From Siphonodentalium dalli (lineage: Eukaryota; Mollusca; Scaphopoda; Gadilida; Siphonodentaliidae): DNA of 64,000 nt. Below are positions 55,498-64,000 of the stretch, one piece after another. Location: assembly GCA_032622095.1 (NCBI GenBank), contig CP136068.1:121215989-121279988 (forward strand), in the 5' to 3' direction. The notes under the pieces were generated by a model. The model worked only from the letters and a program-made list of their open reading frames with translations, searched no databases and had not been told where the DNA came from. How positions within the stretch are numbered: the stretch's first letter is position 1; each line of letters opens with the position of its first letter. Position numbers and translations under genes: made by a program.

Positions 55498-56903
55498 CAG
55501 TAAAGCCCGAAATAATCGACTCCTTAACCACAGCAGAATTATGGGTAACTTTTCAGGATTAAGTTGGAAATATGGCTTGTTGCCATTCATCGAAAAGCTC
55601 TCAGTGAGAGCTTTCCTATGAATGGAAACAAGTCATATTTCCGACTAAATCCTGAAAAGTTACCCATAATTCTGCTGTGGTTAACTCTTTCATCCCTGAA
55701 TATACAGATATAGATGTCCCAGAACCCTGGATTATCAGCTTGCCTAAGTAAAATTATATGTCTCTGATGTTTTGCTGTAACACTACCTTTAGAGAGATGT
55801 CGGGTATGGCAAACTGCGTGTTTTATGATCGTTAACAAGTGACCTTCAATTTGTGTTATATACCAGTTGTGGCATCACATCTAAATAATATATCAGGTGT
55901 GAGCAGGTGAGAACCGAGAAGGGACATTGAACCCCAATATATGCTATAGTCGTATGTATCACCTGTATCTGGGATATCAACTTCGCATATCAATGTTTTC
56001 AACAAATACATACATGTATGCGTCATTCTTTGCAAGTGTGGTGTATAAACGTGGTTGTGATGACACCCTGCATGGTTTCAAATGTTTTACCAATCGGTTC
56101 ATTGAACACAATTGCTTTATCAAAGGCAAGAGCAGACCAGTACTAACCTAGCTGGTATGCACAAAAGACGCCATTTGACCGAAACAGATATATACTCCCA
56201 CATTTAGCAAATTTAGACTCACAGAGATTTACTTGTCAGTAAGTTGAGGAATTATGAGTAACATTCCAATAAAACAACTGACAATGTCCTGATTGGATTC
56301 CCAAAATGATTATAAATGTCGATGTCATGTTTATAATATGCACGTGCAGCTATTACTAAAGTCGCGCCGTTGTGCGGCACGGTGATTTCCATAACATTGC
56401 GTCGAAAATAGGAGACATTAGACGGATACCACAAATAAAACATCGTTAGAAAGGTCAACATTTTCTTCTTTATTTCATAAACGTAATAACAATAATCTTA
56501 TCGGTATGTTTTTGTGATAAACAATAAACCAAAATCAAATGTGACTCAAAACACCTGTCGGCAGTATATTGCGTCATCGATTTTTAGGAAACCCCAAAAT
56601 AGTAAAACGTGACGTCATACAGGTGTTGTCTATATTTTGGCCCGGAAATTCTCTTAATGGCGTACGTGCTAGGTATTCGTGTGCACCAGTAAATTAGTAT
56701 TGATACCGAAAATAACCCAAAGGATATACAAGTCGCTAACCAATAAAATCATTTGTAAATCTCTGGAAATATTGTATTATTCCCGACAATTGCGCTGTGA
56801 CCGCTAAAGCGGGCTGCCGGGATGAACGTAAAGTACGTCGTGCCCGATTTAGCAGGCTGCCGGGTTGAAAGAGTTAAGGAGTCGATTATTTAGGGCATTA
56901 CTG
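55498..56903. mobile_element. Foldback element (FB) split by a 1.19-kb TTAA element
   Basis: The ends CAGTAAAGCCCGAAATAATC / GATTATTTAGGGCATTACTG are flanked by TA. The right arm is interrupted at CTGTGG-TTAA-GGAG, the same site as in 48258-48820. The right end is only 15 bp from the donor of exon 57036-56919. Confidence 0.8.
55685..56873. mobile_element. TTAA-flanked element of 1,189 bp (family P5)
   Basis: TTAA lies at 55681-55684 and 56874-56877. The ends CTCTTTCATCCC / GGTTGAAAGAG are short inverted repeats. GGCTGCCGGG is repeated near the right end. There are no hairpins and no transposase frame. Only one copy was seen in this window. Confidence 0.7.
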
Positions 56904-56918
56904 TAGTTTCTCACTAAC

Positions 56919-57036
56919 CTATTTTCATGACACTGGGGTAAGCTACTTTCCTCTTCGGGGCTTCAATTTCCATTCCAGATTCCTTCTTCATTACATTTTG
57001 TGTGTGCAGAACACTTCTAATATGCCTAAAATAAGC
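56919..57036 (-). CDS. Zinc-finger gene, exon completing finger 1
   Basis: The acceptor TTATTGTTTCTTGCAG and donor GTTAGT enclose 118 nt (phase 0 to 1, 39 codons). The peptide begins AYFRHIRSVLHTQNVMKK, giving H448 and H454 of finger 1. It continues with MEIEAPKRKVAYPSVMKI. It is paralogous to exon 49761-49632 over the first 16 residues. A short tandem array begins exactly at the last intron base before this exon, and a foldback element ends 15 bp after it. Confidence 0.85.
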
Positions 57037-57288
57037 CTGCAAGAAACAATAAGTGAATTGTAACTGCATTGATGAAACAATAAGTGAATTGTAACTGCAT
57101 TGCTGAAATAATAGTAAGTGAATTGTAACCATTGATGGAACAGTAAGTGAATTGTAACCGTTGATGAAACAGTACATGTAAGTGAATTTTAACTGCATTG
57201 ATGAAACAGTAAGTGAATTGTAACCGTCGATGAAACAGAAAGTGAATTTTAACCGCGTTGATGAATTTTAGCCACATTGATGAAACAG
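57037..57288 (-). repeat. ~31-bp tandem array anchored at the splice acceptor
   Basis: On the gene strand the units read (TTACAATTCACTTATTGTTT)C(ATCAA)TGCAG. The last one is the real acceptor of exon 57036-56919. About eight units of 27-35 bp are present. At least three upstream units end in CAG; the rest end in CGG or TGG. The array multiplies the pyrimidine tract and AG of the 3' splice site. Confidence 0.8.
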
Positions 57289-57480
57289 CAGGAGTGCCAA
57301 AAGCTACCAAAGGCAAGGGGGCACAACATAAAAAAAATGGCACCTCTTCACTGACTCTGATATGCATGTATTAGCATAAATGCCGAAATTGCATTTTTTT
57401 TTTAACCATGTACATGATTTAAAAGGATTTTCCAGGACCAAGCTCAACAGTAGATTTGTTCCGAAATGAATGTTATTGAT

Positions 57481-60400
57481 AAGCTCAACTTAGGTAGGGG
57501 AATAATTTAATGGTTGACAGTAAATGGAGGAATAGGAAAAGTGCTAATTGAAATGTCTAACCTGCGCCAAAGGATTTAGTGATGCAAAGAGTAAAATACA
57601 AGATGGCTGCTGGCTGCTGGTGGCCATTTTTTTTGGCCAATTGACCCCAAAAGGACTCGTTCCCATCTACATATAATTGTTAACATCCATGACAAATTTT
57701 ATGAAGATCTGACCAAAGCTACGACCTACAAATTTCATGATGATCAGACGAACAGTACGACCTGTAGACCGCGCCAATGGATTGAATTTTGAAATCCAAG
57801 ATGGCCACTGGCAGCCATTTTTTTTTGGCCGAATGACCCCACAATGATTCGTTCCCATCTACATGTCATTGTTATAATTCATGACAAATTTCATGACCAT
57901 CTGACCAAAGCTACGACCTGTAGCCCGCACCAAAGGATTTAGTCATGCAAAGAGTAAAATCCAAGATGGCTGCTGGCGGCCATGTTTTTTGACCGAATGA
58001 CCCCAAAACGACTCGATCCCATCTACATGTCATTGTTATCATTCATGACAAATTTCATGATGATCAGACGAACAGTACGACCTGTAGCCCACGCCAATGG
58101 ATTGAATTTTGAAATCCAAGATGGCCGAATGACCCCACAATGATTCGTTCCCATCTACATGTCAATGTCAACGTTCAAGACAAATTTTATAAAGATTAGA
58201 CGAAAGGCAACCTATAGCCCGCGCCAAAGGATTTAGTCATGCAAATAGTAAAATCCAAGATGGCTGCTGACGGCCATGTTTTTTGGCTGAACGACTCCAA
58301 AATCACTCGTTCCCATCTACATGTCAGTGTTAACATACATGACAAATTTCATAAACTTCCGACCAACACAACGACCTGTAGCCCGCGCCAAAGGATTTAG
58401 TCATGCAAAGAGTAAAATCCAAGATGGCTGCTGGCAGCCATGTTTTTTGGCCGAACGACCCCAAAATCACTCGTTCCCATCTACTTGTCATTATTAACAT
58501 CAATGACAAATTTCATGATGATCAGACAAACAGTACGACCTGTAGCACGCGCCAATGGATTGAATTTTGAAATCCAAGATGGCTGCCAGCGGCCATGTTT
58601 TTTGGCCGAACGACCCCAAAATCACTCGTTCCCATCTACATGTCAATGTCAACATTCATGACAAATTTCATAAAGATCAGACCAAAGGTACGACCTGTAG
58701 CCCGCGCCAAAGGATTTAGTCATGCAAATAGTAAAATCCAAGATGGCTGCTGGCGGCCATGTTTTTCGGCCGAACGACCCCAAAATCACTCGTTCTCATC
58801 TACATGTCATTGTTAACATCCATGACAAATTTCATAAACTTCCGACCAACACAACGACCTGTAGCCCGCGCCAAAGGATTTAGTCATGCAAAGAGTAAAA
58901 TCCAAGATGGCTGCTGGCAGCCATGTTTTTTGGCCGAACGACTCCAAAATCACTCGTTCCCATCTACATGTCAGTGTTAACATACATGACAAATTTCATA
59001 AACTTCCGACCAACACAACGACCTGTAGCCCGCGCCAAAGGATTTAGTCATGCAAAGAGTAAAATCCAAGATGGCTGCTGGCAGCCATGTTTTTTGGCCG
59101 AACGACCCCAAAATCACTCGTTCCCATCTACTTGTCATTATTAACATCAATGACAAATTTCATGATGATCAGACAAACAGTACGACCTGTAGCACGCGCC
59201 AATGGATTGAATTTTGAAATCCAAGATGGCTGCCAGCGGCCATGTTTTTTGGCCGAACGACCCCAAAATGACTCGTTCCCATCTACATGTCAATGTCAAC
59301 ATTCATGACAAATTTCATAAAGATCAGACCAAAGGTACGACCTGTAGCCCGCGCCAAAGGATTTAGTCATGCAAATAGTAAAATCCAAGATGGCTGCTGG
59401 CGGCCATGTTTTTCGGCCGAACGACCCCAAAATCACTCGTTCTCATCTACATGTCATTGTTAACATCCATGACAAATTTCATGATGTTCCGATCAAAGCT
59501 ACGACCTGTGGCCCGCGCCAAAGGATTTAGTCATGCAAAGAGTAAAATCCAAGATGGCTGCTGGCGGCCATGTTTTTTGGCCGAACGACACCAAAATCAC
59601 TCGTTCCCATCTACATGTCATTATTAACATCAATGACAAATTTCATGATGATCAGGCGAACAGTACGATCTGTAGCCCGCGCCAATGGATTGAATCTTGA
59701 AATTCAAGATGGCTGCCAGCGGCCATGTTTTTTGGCCGAATGACCCCAAAATGACTCGTTCCCATCTACATGTCAATGTCAACATTCATGACAAATTTCA
59801 TAAAGATCAGACCAAAGGTACGACCTGTAGCCCGGGCCAAAGGATTTAGTCATTCCAAGAGTAAAATCCAAGATGGCTGCTGGCGGCCATGTTTTTTGGC
59901 CGAACAACTCCAAAATCACTCGTTTCCCATCTACATGACAGTGTTAACATCCATGACAAATTTCATGATGTTCCGATCGAAGCTACGACCTGTAGCCCGC
60001 GCCCAAGGATTTAGTCATGCAAAGAGTAAAATCCAAGATGGCTGCTGGCGGCCATGTTTATTGGCCGAACAACCCCATCGTTCCCAACTACATGTCAATA
60101 TTAACATCCATGACAAATTTCATGATGATCAGACGAATAGTACGACCTGTAGCCCACGCCAATGGATTGAATATTGAAATCTAAGATGGCCACCAGCGGC
60201 CATGTTTTTTGGCCGAATGACCCCACAATGATTCGTTCCCATCTACATGTCAATGTCAACATTCGTGACAAATTTCATAAAGATTAGACCAAAGGTACAA
60301 CCTGTAGCCCGCGCCAAAGGATTTAGTCATGCAAAGAGTAAAATCAAAGATGGCTGCTGGCGGCCATGTTTTTTGGCCGAACAACTCCAAAATCACTCGT

Positions 60401-60895
60401 TCCCATCTACATGACAGTGTTAACTGTTAACATCCATGACAAATTTCATAAACTTCCGACCAAAACAACGACCTGTAGCCCGCGCCAAAGGATTTAGTCA
60501 TGCAAAGAGTAAAATCCAAGATGGCTGCTGGCAGCCATGTTTTTTGGCCGAACGACCCCAAAATCACTCGTTCCCATCTACATGTCATTATTAACAACAA
60601 TGACAAATTTCATGATGATCAGATGAACAGTACGACCTGTAGGCCGCGCCAATGGATTGAATCTTGAAATCCAAGATGGCTGCCAGCGGCCATGTTTTTT
60701 GGCCGAATGACCCCAAAATGACTCGTTCCCATCTACATGTCAATGTCAACATTCATGACAAATTTCATGAAGATCAGACCAAAGGTACAACCTGTAGCCC
60801 GCGCCAAAGGAAATTGTTGACGGAACCACAGACACACGGACGACGGACGCCAAACCATGGCAATAGCTCAAACTTACAAAAGTAAGTTGAGCTAA
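57481..60895 (+). mobile_element. Helitron/pearl-like element with ~164-bp tandem core, 3.4 kb
   Basis: The left arm AGCTCAACTTAGGTAGGGGA is the same as at 9187, but the preceding GTGTCA hairpin is missing. About 20 core units follow, then a GACACACGGACGACGGACG run and the end TAGCTCAAACTTACAAAAG..GTTGAGCTAA. Blocks at 58437-58980 and 59084-59630 are offset by 647 bp and nearly identical, a higher-order duplication of four units. It lies in the first visible intron of the zinc-finger gene. Confidence 0.75.
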
Positions 60896-61188
60896 TAATA
60901 CTGCTTTAGCTCATATATGAGACCTGTAGAGTTGATTTCTCGCAAAAATGCAGTTGAATAGGTAGCAAGGCGAGTTGAAAACACTTATTAATGTGAGCTT
61001 GAGAGAACAAGAAAGATTTGCTCTTTGAAACATGGCCTTCTTCACAAAGTACTGCATTGTTTGTATTACGTGCACAGAACATTTGTCAGTGTGGTTTAAA
61101 TTTCAATAACTGATTAAGTCCCAAGTGAATCATGATATGCATTTTGTATCGCAAGCAAAAATGGCCAAAGCTAACAACGTTCACTTAC
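60896..61188 (-). other. Intron 1 start, nothing else recognised
   Basis: Contains the strong donor GTAAGT (61188-61183). No repeat was found. Confidence 0.5.
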
Positions 61189-62519
61189 ATCATTAGAGAC
61201 AAAATCCACGTTACACACAGCACAATGAGTGGTGTCTTCATCATCACTGTCATCCTCTTCCTCATATTTCTTCACATCCGCTTCATCTTTCTTCACATCC
61301 CCTTCATCTTTCTTCACATCCCCTTCATCTTTCTTCACATCCCCCTCATCTTTCTTCACGTAAACTTCGTCTTTCTTCACGTCCTCCTCATCTTTCTTCA
61401 CATCCTCCTCAACTTTCTTCACATCCTCCTCATCTTTCTTCACATCCTCCTCATCTTTCTTCACATCCTCCTCATCTTTCTTCACATCCTCCTCATCATT
61501 CTTCACATCCTCCTCATCTTTCTTCACATCCTCCTCATCTTTCTCCACATCCTCCACATCTCTCCTCACATCCTTGTTTTCTTGCACATCTTCCTTGTTT
61601 TCCTGCACACCCTCATTGTTTTCTCGCACTTCCTCCTTGTTTTCCTGAACATCCTCCTTGATTTCCTGCACTTCCTCCTTGTTATTTTCATTGCCCATTG
61701 CTTCCTCCCCATTTTGTCCATGATCAGCTTTATTACCATTGGAATCAAAATCTTTCTGTTGATGATAATCTGAATCGCTTTCTTCTGGATAGCCGTCCAT
61801 TTCATTGCCAACACAATAGCCATCCATGTCGTTTTCTTCTTCTACTTTTTGTTCTTCTTCTTGATACCAATCCATTTCATCTGCTCCTTGGCTATTTCCC
61901 TTTTCCTGTCCTTGGTAGTTTCCCATTTTACTCTCTTCTTTGTAGTTTCCCATTTCCTGTCTTTGATAGTTTCCCATTTTATACCCTTCTTGGTAGTGTC
62001 CCTTTTCCTCTCCTTGATAATTTCCCATTTTACTCCCTTGGTAGATACCCATTTGCTGTCCTTGATAGTTTCCCATTTTACTCCCTCCTTGATAGTTTCC
62101 CATTTTACTCCCTCCTTGATAGTTTCCCATTTTACTCCCTCCTTGATAGTTTCCCATTCCCTGTCCTTGGTAGTTTCCAATTTCATGTCCTTGATAGTTT
62201 CCCATTTCACTTGTGCCTTGATAGTTTCCCATTTTATTTCTTTCTTGGTACTTTCCCATTTCACTTGTGCCTTGGTAGTTTCCCATTTCACTTGTGCCTT
62301 GGTAGTTTCCCATTTCACTGCCATATTGATAGTTTCCCATCTCACTTCCTCCTTGGTAGCTTTCCGTCTCATTCCACGACCCACCTGATTGTGGCTGTTG
62401 AAACCCTGACATATTGTGTTGATAACTATTCATTGTATCACCCATTGCTCCATTATCATACTGGTTACCAGTGGTATGCCTTCCATTGTTGCCCCTTCCA
62501 CCATACATAATCTGATCAC
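61189..62519 (-). CDS. Zinc-finger gene, large repeat-coding exon with start of finger 1
   Basis: The acceptor TTTTATTTCAG and donor GTAAGT enclose 1,331 nt: two bases of a split Gly codon plus 443 codons, ending in phase 0. The N-part (DQIMYGGRGNN...) is Gly/Asn/Gln-rich. About residues 55-260 are 9-10-residue repeats of the type GGSKMGNYQ / GTSEMGNYQ. An acidic stretch follows, then KEDVQENKE repeats and some twenty KKDEEDV heptads of coiled-coil-like charge. The exon ends DDSDDEDTTHCAVCNVDFV.., giving C432 and C435. Low-complexity RG/NYQ regions next to fingers are common in RNA-binding proteins. The other strand is also open here because of the repeat periodicity; splice sites and finger homology favour the minus strand. 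Confidence 0.9.
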
Positions 62520-62552
62520 CTGAAATAAAATGTAAACTGAATATCGTGTTAA

Positions 62553-62816
62553 CCCTTTCATGATGGGAGCTATGGTGGCACGCATTATAGATCCCATGCC
62601 AGTGCATTCTCTTATATATACGAGTCTCCCATATATATATATATATATATATATATAAATTTAAGAGAATGCACTGGCTTACAAGGTCAAGGTAAATATT
62701 GTTAGGCCAATGTATTCTCATATATATGTGAGGCTCCCTATGGGACTCACATATATAAGAGACTGCATTGGCAAAGGGTTTTCGCAAAATTTCAGGACGC
62801 TCCAGTCATGGAAGGG
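62553..62816. mobile_element. P3 double-hairpin element near exon acceptor
   Basis: TTAA lies at 62549-62552 and TTAG at 62817-62820. The ends are CCCTTTCATGATGGGAGC / GCTCCAGTCATGGAAGGG. The first hairpin loop has become an (AT)n run at 62631-62655. It lies about 30 bp upstream of the acceptor of exon 62519-61189, so it may contain the branch point region. Confidence 0.75.
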
Positions 62817-63135
62817 TTAGCCATGATATGTTAACATTCATATGGCACATGTCTTAGCATGTTAGTGGATTAAGCATGACATAAAACTACTAGTACATTA
62901 GTACTGTCGACATTATTTTTAAATTCAAGGATGTCTGTCTCCATATATATTTTCCATACTCTAATTCTCTAAATTCCAAACAAAATTTCAAATGATGTGA
63001 TGATCTGTCGTTTTGCGAAATAACTAAGGGTGCCGGTACTATACAGCTGGCAAAAACAACAAATCCTGAACAAAAATTACTCATAGCTTGTGTCACAAAG
63101 AGATCAAATTTCACCTTCGAGTTAAGATTTATCAA

Positions 63136-63390
63136 CCCTTTCATGACAGGAGCTGCACTGGTGCAGCACTAAAGATCCTGCGCCAGTGCATTCTCTTATA
63201 CATGCAAGTCTGCATTGCATATATAAGAGAATGCACTGGCTTACAAGGTCATGGTAAATATTGTTAAGACAATGTATTCTCTTATATATGTGACTCGAAG
63301 CGAGGTTCCCTATGGAAGACTTGCATATATAAGAGAATGCATTGGCACATGGTATTCGCAAGATTTCAGGAAGCTCCAGTCATAGAAGGG
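63136..63390. mobile_element. P3 double-hairpin element
   Basis: The ends are CCCTTTCATGACAGGAGC / GCTCCAGTCATAGAAGGG. TTAA lies at 63391-63394; the left site is mutated to TCAA. Two hairpins are separated by TTACAAGGTCATGG. Confidence 0.75.
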
Positions 63391-63394
63391 TTAA

Positions 63395-64000
63395 GGTCAT
63401 TACTTGACACTTGTAATAAATGGAGCTTGTATTTTCGGTTCCAGATGTGCTGTTCCTTTTGTGTACATCGCTTTAGTTAACATAAATATGCAGAACACAA
63501 CGATGTCACATTTATTGAAAGTATCGACAATTGTCGGGTATACTTCATATTGTTATTCTGAAATAATGCTGACCTCAGGAAAATTCGTAAAAGTTAGTTT
63601 TAATCCAAAAATTAAATGGTTGAAATATATTATAGCACCCTGACAAAATTAATACAAATGTAGCCAAGAATGCCATTCCCCCCGGCCAAATGAGTCAAAG
63701 AATGAATTGGGCGATTCCTAAATTTCTGACAGGTGATGGGTTTCTCAATGGTGCATTGTGCTTTATTATTTCTAAACGAATGGTGTGGTCTTTTGTTTGT
63801 ATGAATATTCACATTTCATATTTCAAGTTGCCGTCGCTTGATGACAAGGAAATATGACACCAGTAAAGTTTAACCATAACTTATGCACAGAACATACAGG
63901 ATATGCGATCGATATGAACAAAATCTGCTGAGATTTCTTACTTCCAAAGCGTTTAATGGCCAAATTATGCAATACCTTGTAATTATTTTTCTACACAGGG
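63395..64000. other. Sequence upstream of the first visible exon, nothing recognised
   Basis: I searched for a preceding exon ending in phase 1 and found no convincing donor with an open frame. The 5' exon and promoter probably lie beyond the window. Confidence 0.4.

Larger units (their letters stand above)
543..62519 (-). other. Gene model: U1-type zinc-finger protein, 10 exons on minus strand
   Basis: Ten minus-strand exons were chained by splice sites and phase. Exon end/start phases agree at every junction: 0/0, 1/1, 0/0, 1/1, 0/0, 0/0, 1/1, 0/0, 1/1. The conceptual chain has about 803 residues. Residues 1-430 are low-complexity repeats. The zinc fingers are C432/C435/H448/H454, C530/C533/H546/H552, C639/C642/H655/H661 and C692/C695/H707/H713. 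The spacing is CX2CX12HX5H for the first three and CX2CX11HX5H for the fourth, as in U1/matrin-type fingers of RNA-binding nuclear proteins. The first exon begins with two bases of a split codon, so at least one 5' exon lies beyond or unseen. The last exon ends at a donor, so the 3' end is unresolved. The name of the orthologue is not known to me; nucleic-acid binding is inferred from the fingers. Confidence 0.75.

Noticed and set aside
58440-60177. Recurrent 73-codon frames starting MFFGRTTPK in the tandem-core elements
   Set aside because: They repeat with the 164-bp core unit in all arrays and end wherever the unit does. They are by-products of the repeat, not genes.
61132-62510. Plus-strand open frames of 213, 179 and 270 codons opposite the large zinc-finger exon
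   Set aside because: They mirror the coding repeats of the minus strand. The minus strand has the splice sites, the finger cysteines and phase agreement with the next exon.

Overview
The window is eukaryotic nuclear DNA. It is AT-rich, has split genes with GT-AG introns, and most of its length is transposable elements, satellites and foldback repeats. Ty1/copia, hAT, Tc1/pogo, TTAA-type (piggyBac-like) and Helitron/pearl-like elements occur together. The 160-165 bp tandem-core elements end in a short hairpin, a type known from bivalves. Both points suggest a marine invertebrate, most likely a mollusc. That assignment is inference, not proof.

One host gene appears to span almost the whole window on the minus strand, from right to left. 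I assembled it from ten exons whose reading phases agree at every junction: 62519-61189, 57036-56919, 51671-51496, 49761-49632, 46541-46375, 44689-44621, 30518-30494 (a 25-nt microexon), 8441-8302, 6194-6023 and 626-543. The conceptual product is about 803 residues, open at the N-terminus and with an unresolved C-terminus. It has a Gly/Asn/Tyr/Gln repeat region, a Lys-Asp-Glu repeat region, four U1/matrin-type C2H2 zinc fingers and a charged helical tail. Such fingers are known in RNA- and dsRNA-binding proteins. I do not recognise the specific orthologue.

The introns are filled with repeats. From left to right: a decayed pogo/Tigger element (1.4-2.9 kb), Helitron-like arrays (3.4-4.4, 9.2-11.5, 52.9-54.5, 57.5-60.9 kb), an 873-bp hAT element (5.1-6.0 kb), a 30-bp minisatellite (15.0-15.4 kb), a 5.9-kb satellite of 165/97-bp units (16.0-21.9 kb), and a complete Ty1/copia retrotransposon with identical 95-bp LTRs (24.9-29.9 kb). 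Scattered throughout are TTAA-flanked elements carrying near-perfect hairpins of about 70 bp, TA-flanked foldback elements, and hAT-type hairpin elements with 8-bp target duplications.

The most unusual observations concern the host gene. A 65-bp tandem array starts exactly at the 5' splice site after exon 44621-44689, so intact copies of the donor recur inside the intron. A shorter array starts exactly at the 3' splice site before exon 56919-57036. One hairpin module is shared by several TTAA families with different ends, and the TTAA near the end of the foldback element has been hit repeatedly by TTAA elements. No prokaryotic features, CRISPR array, rRNA or convincing tRNA gene were seen.
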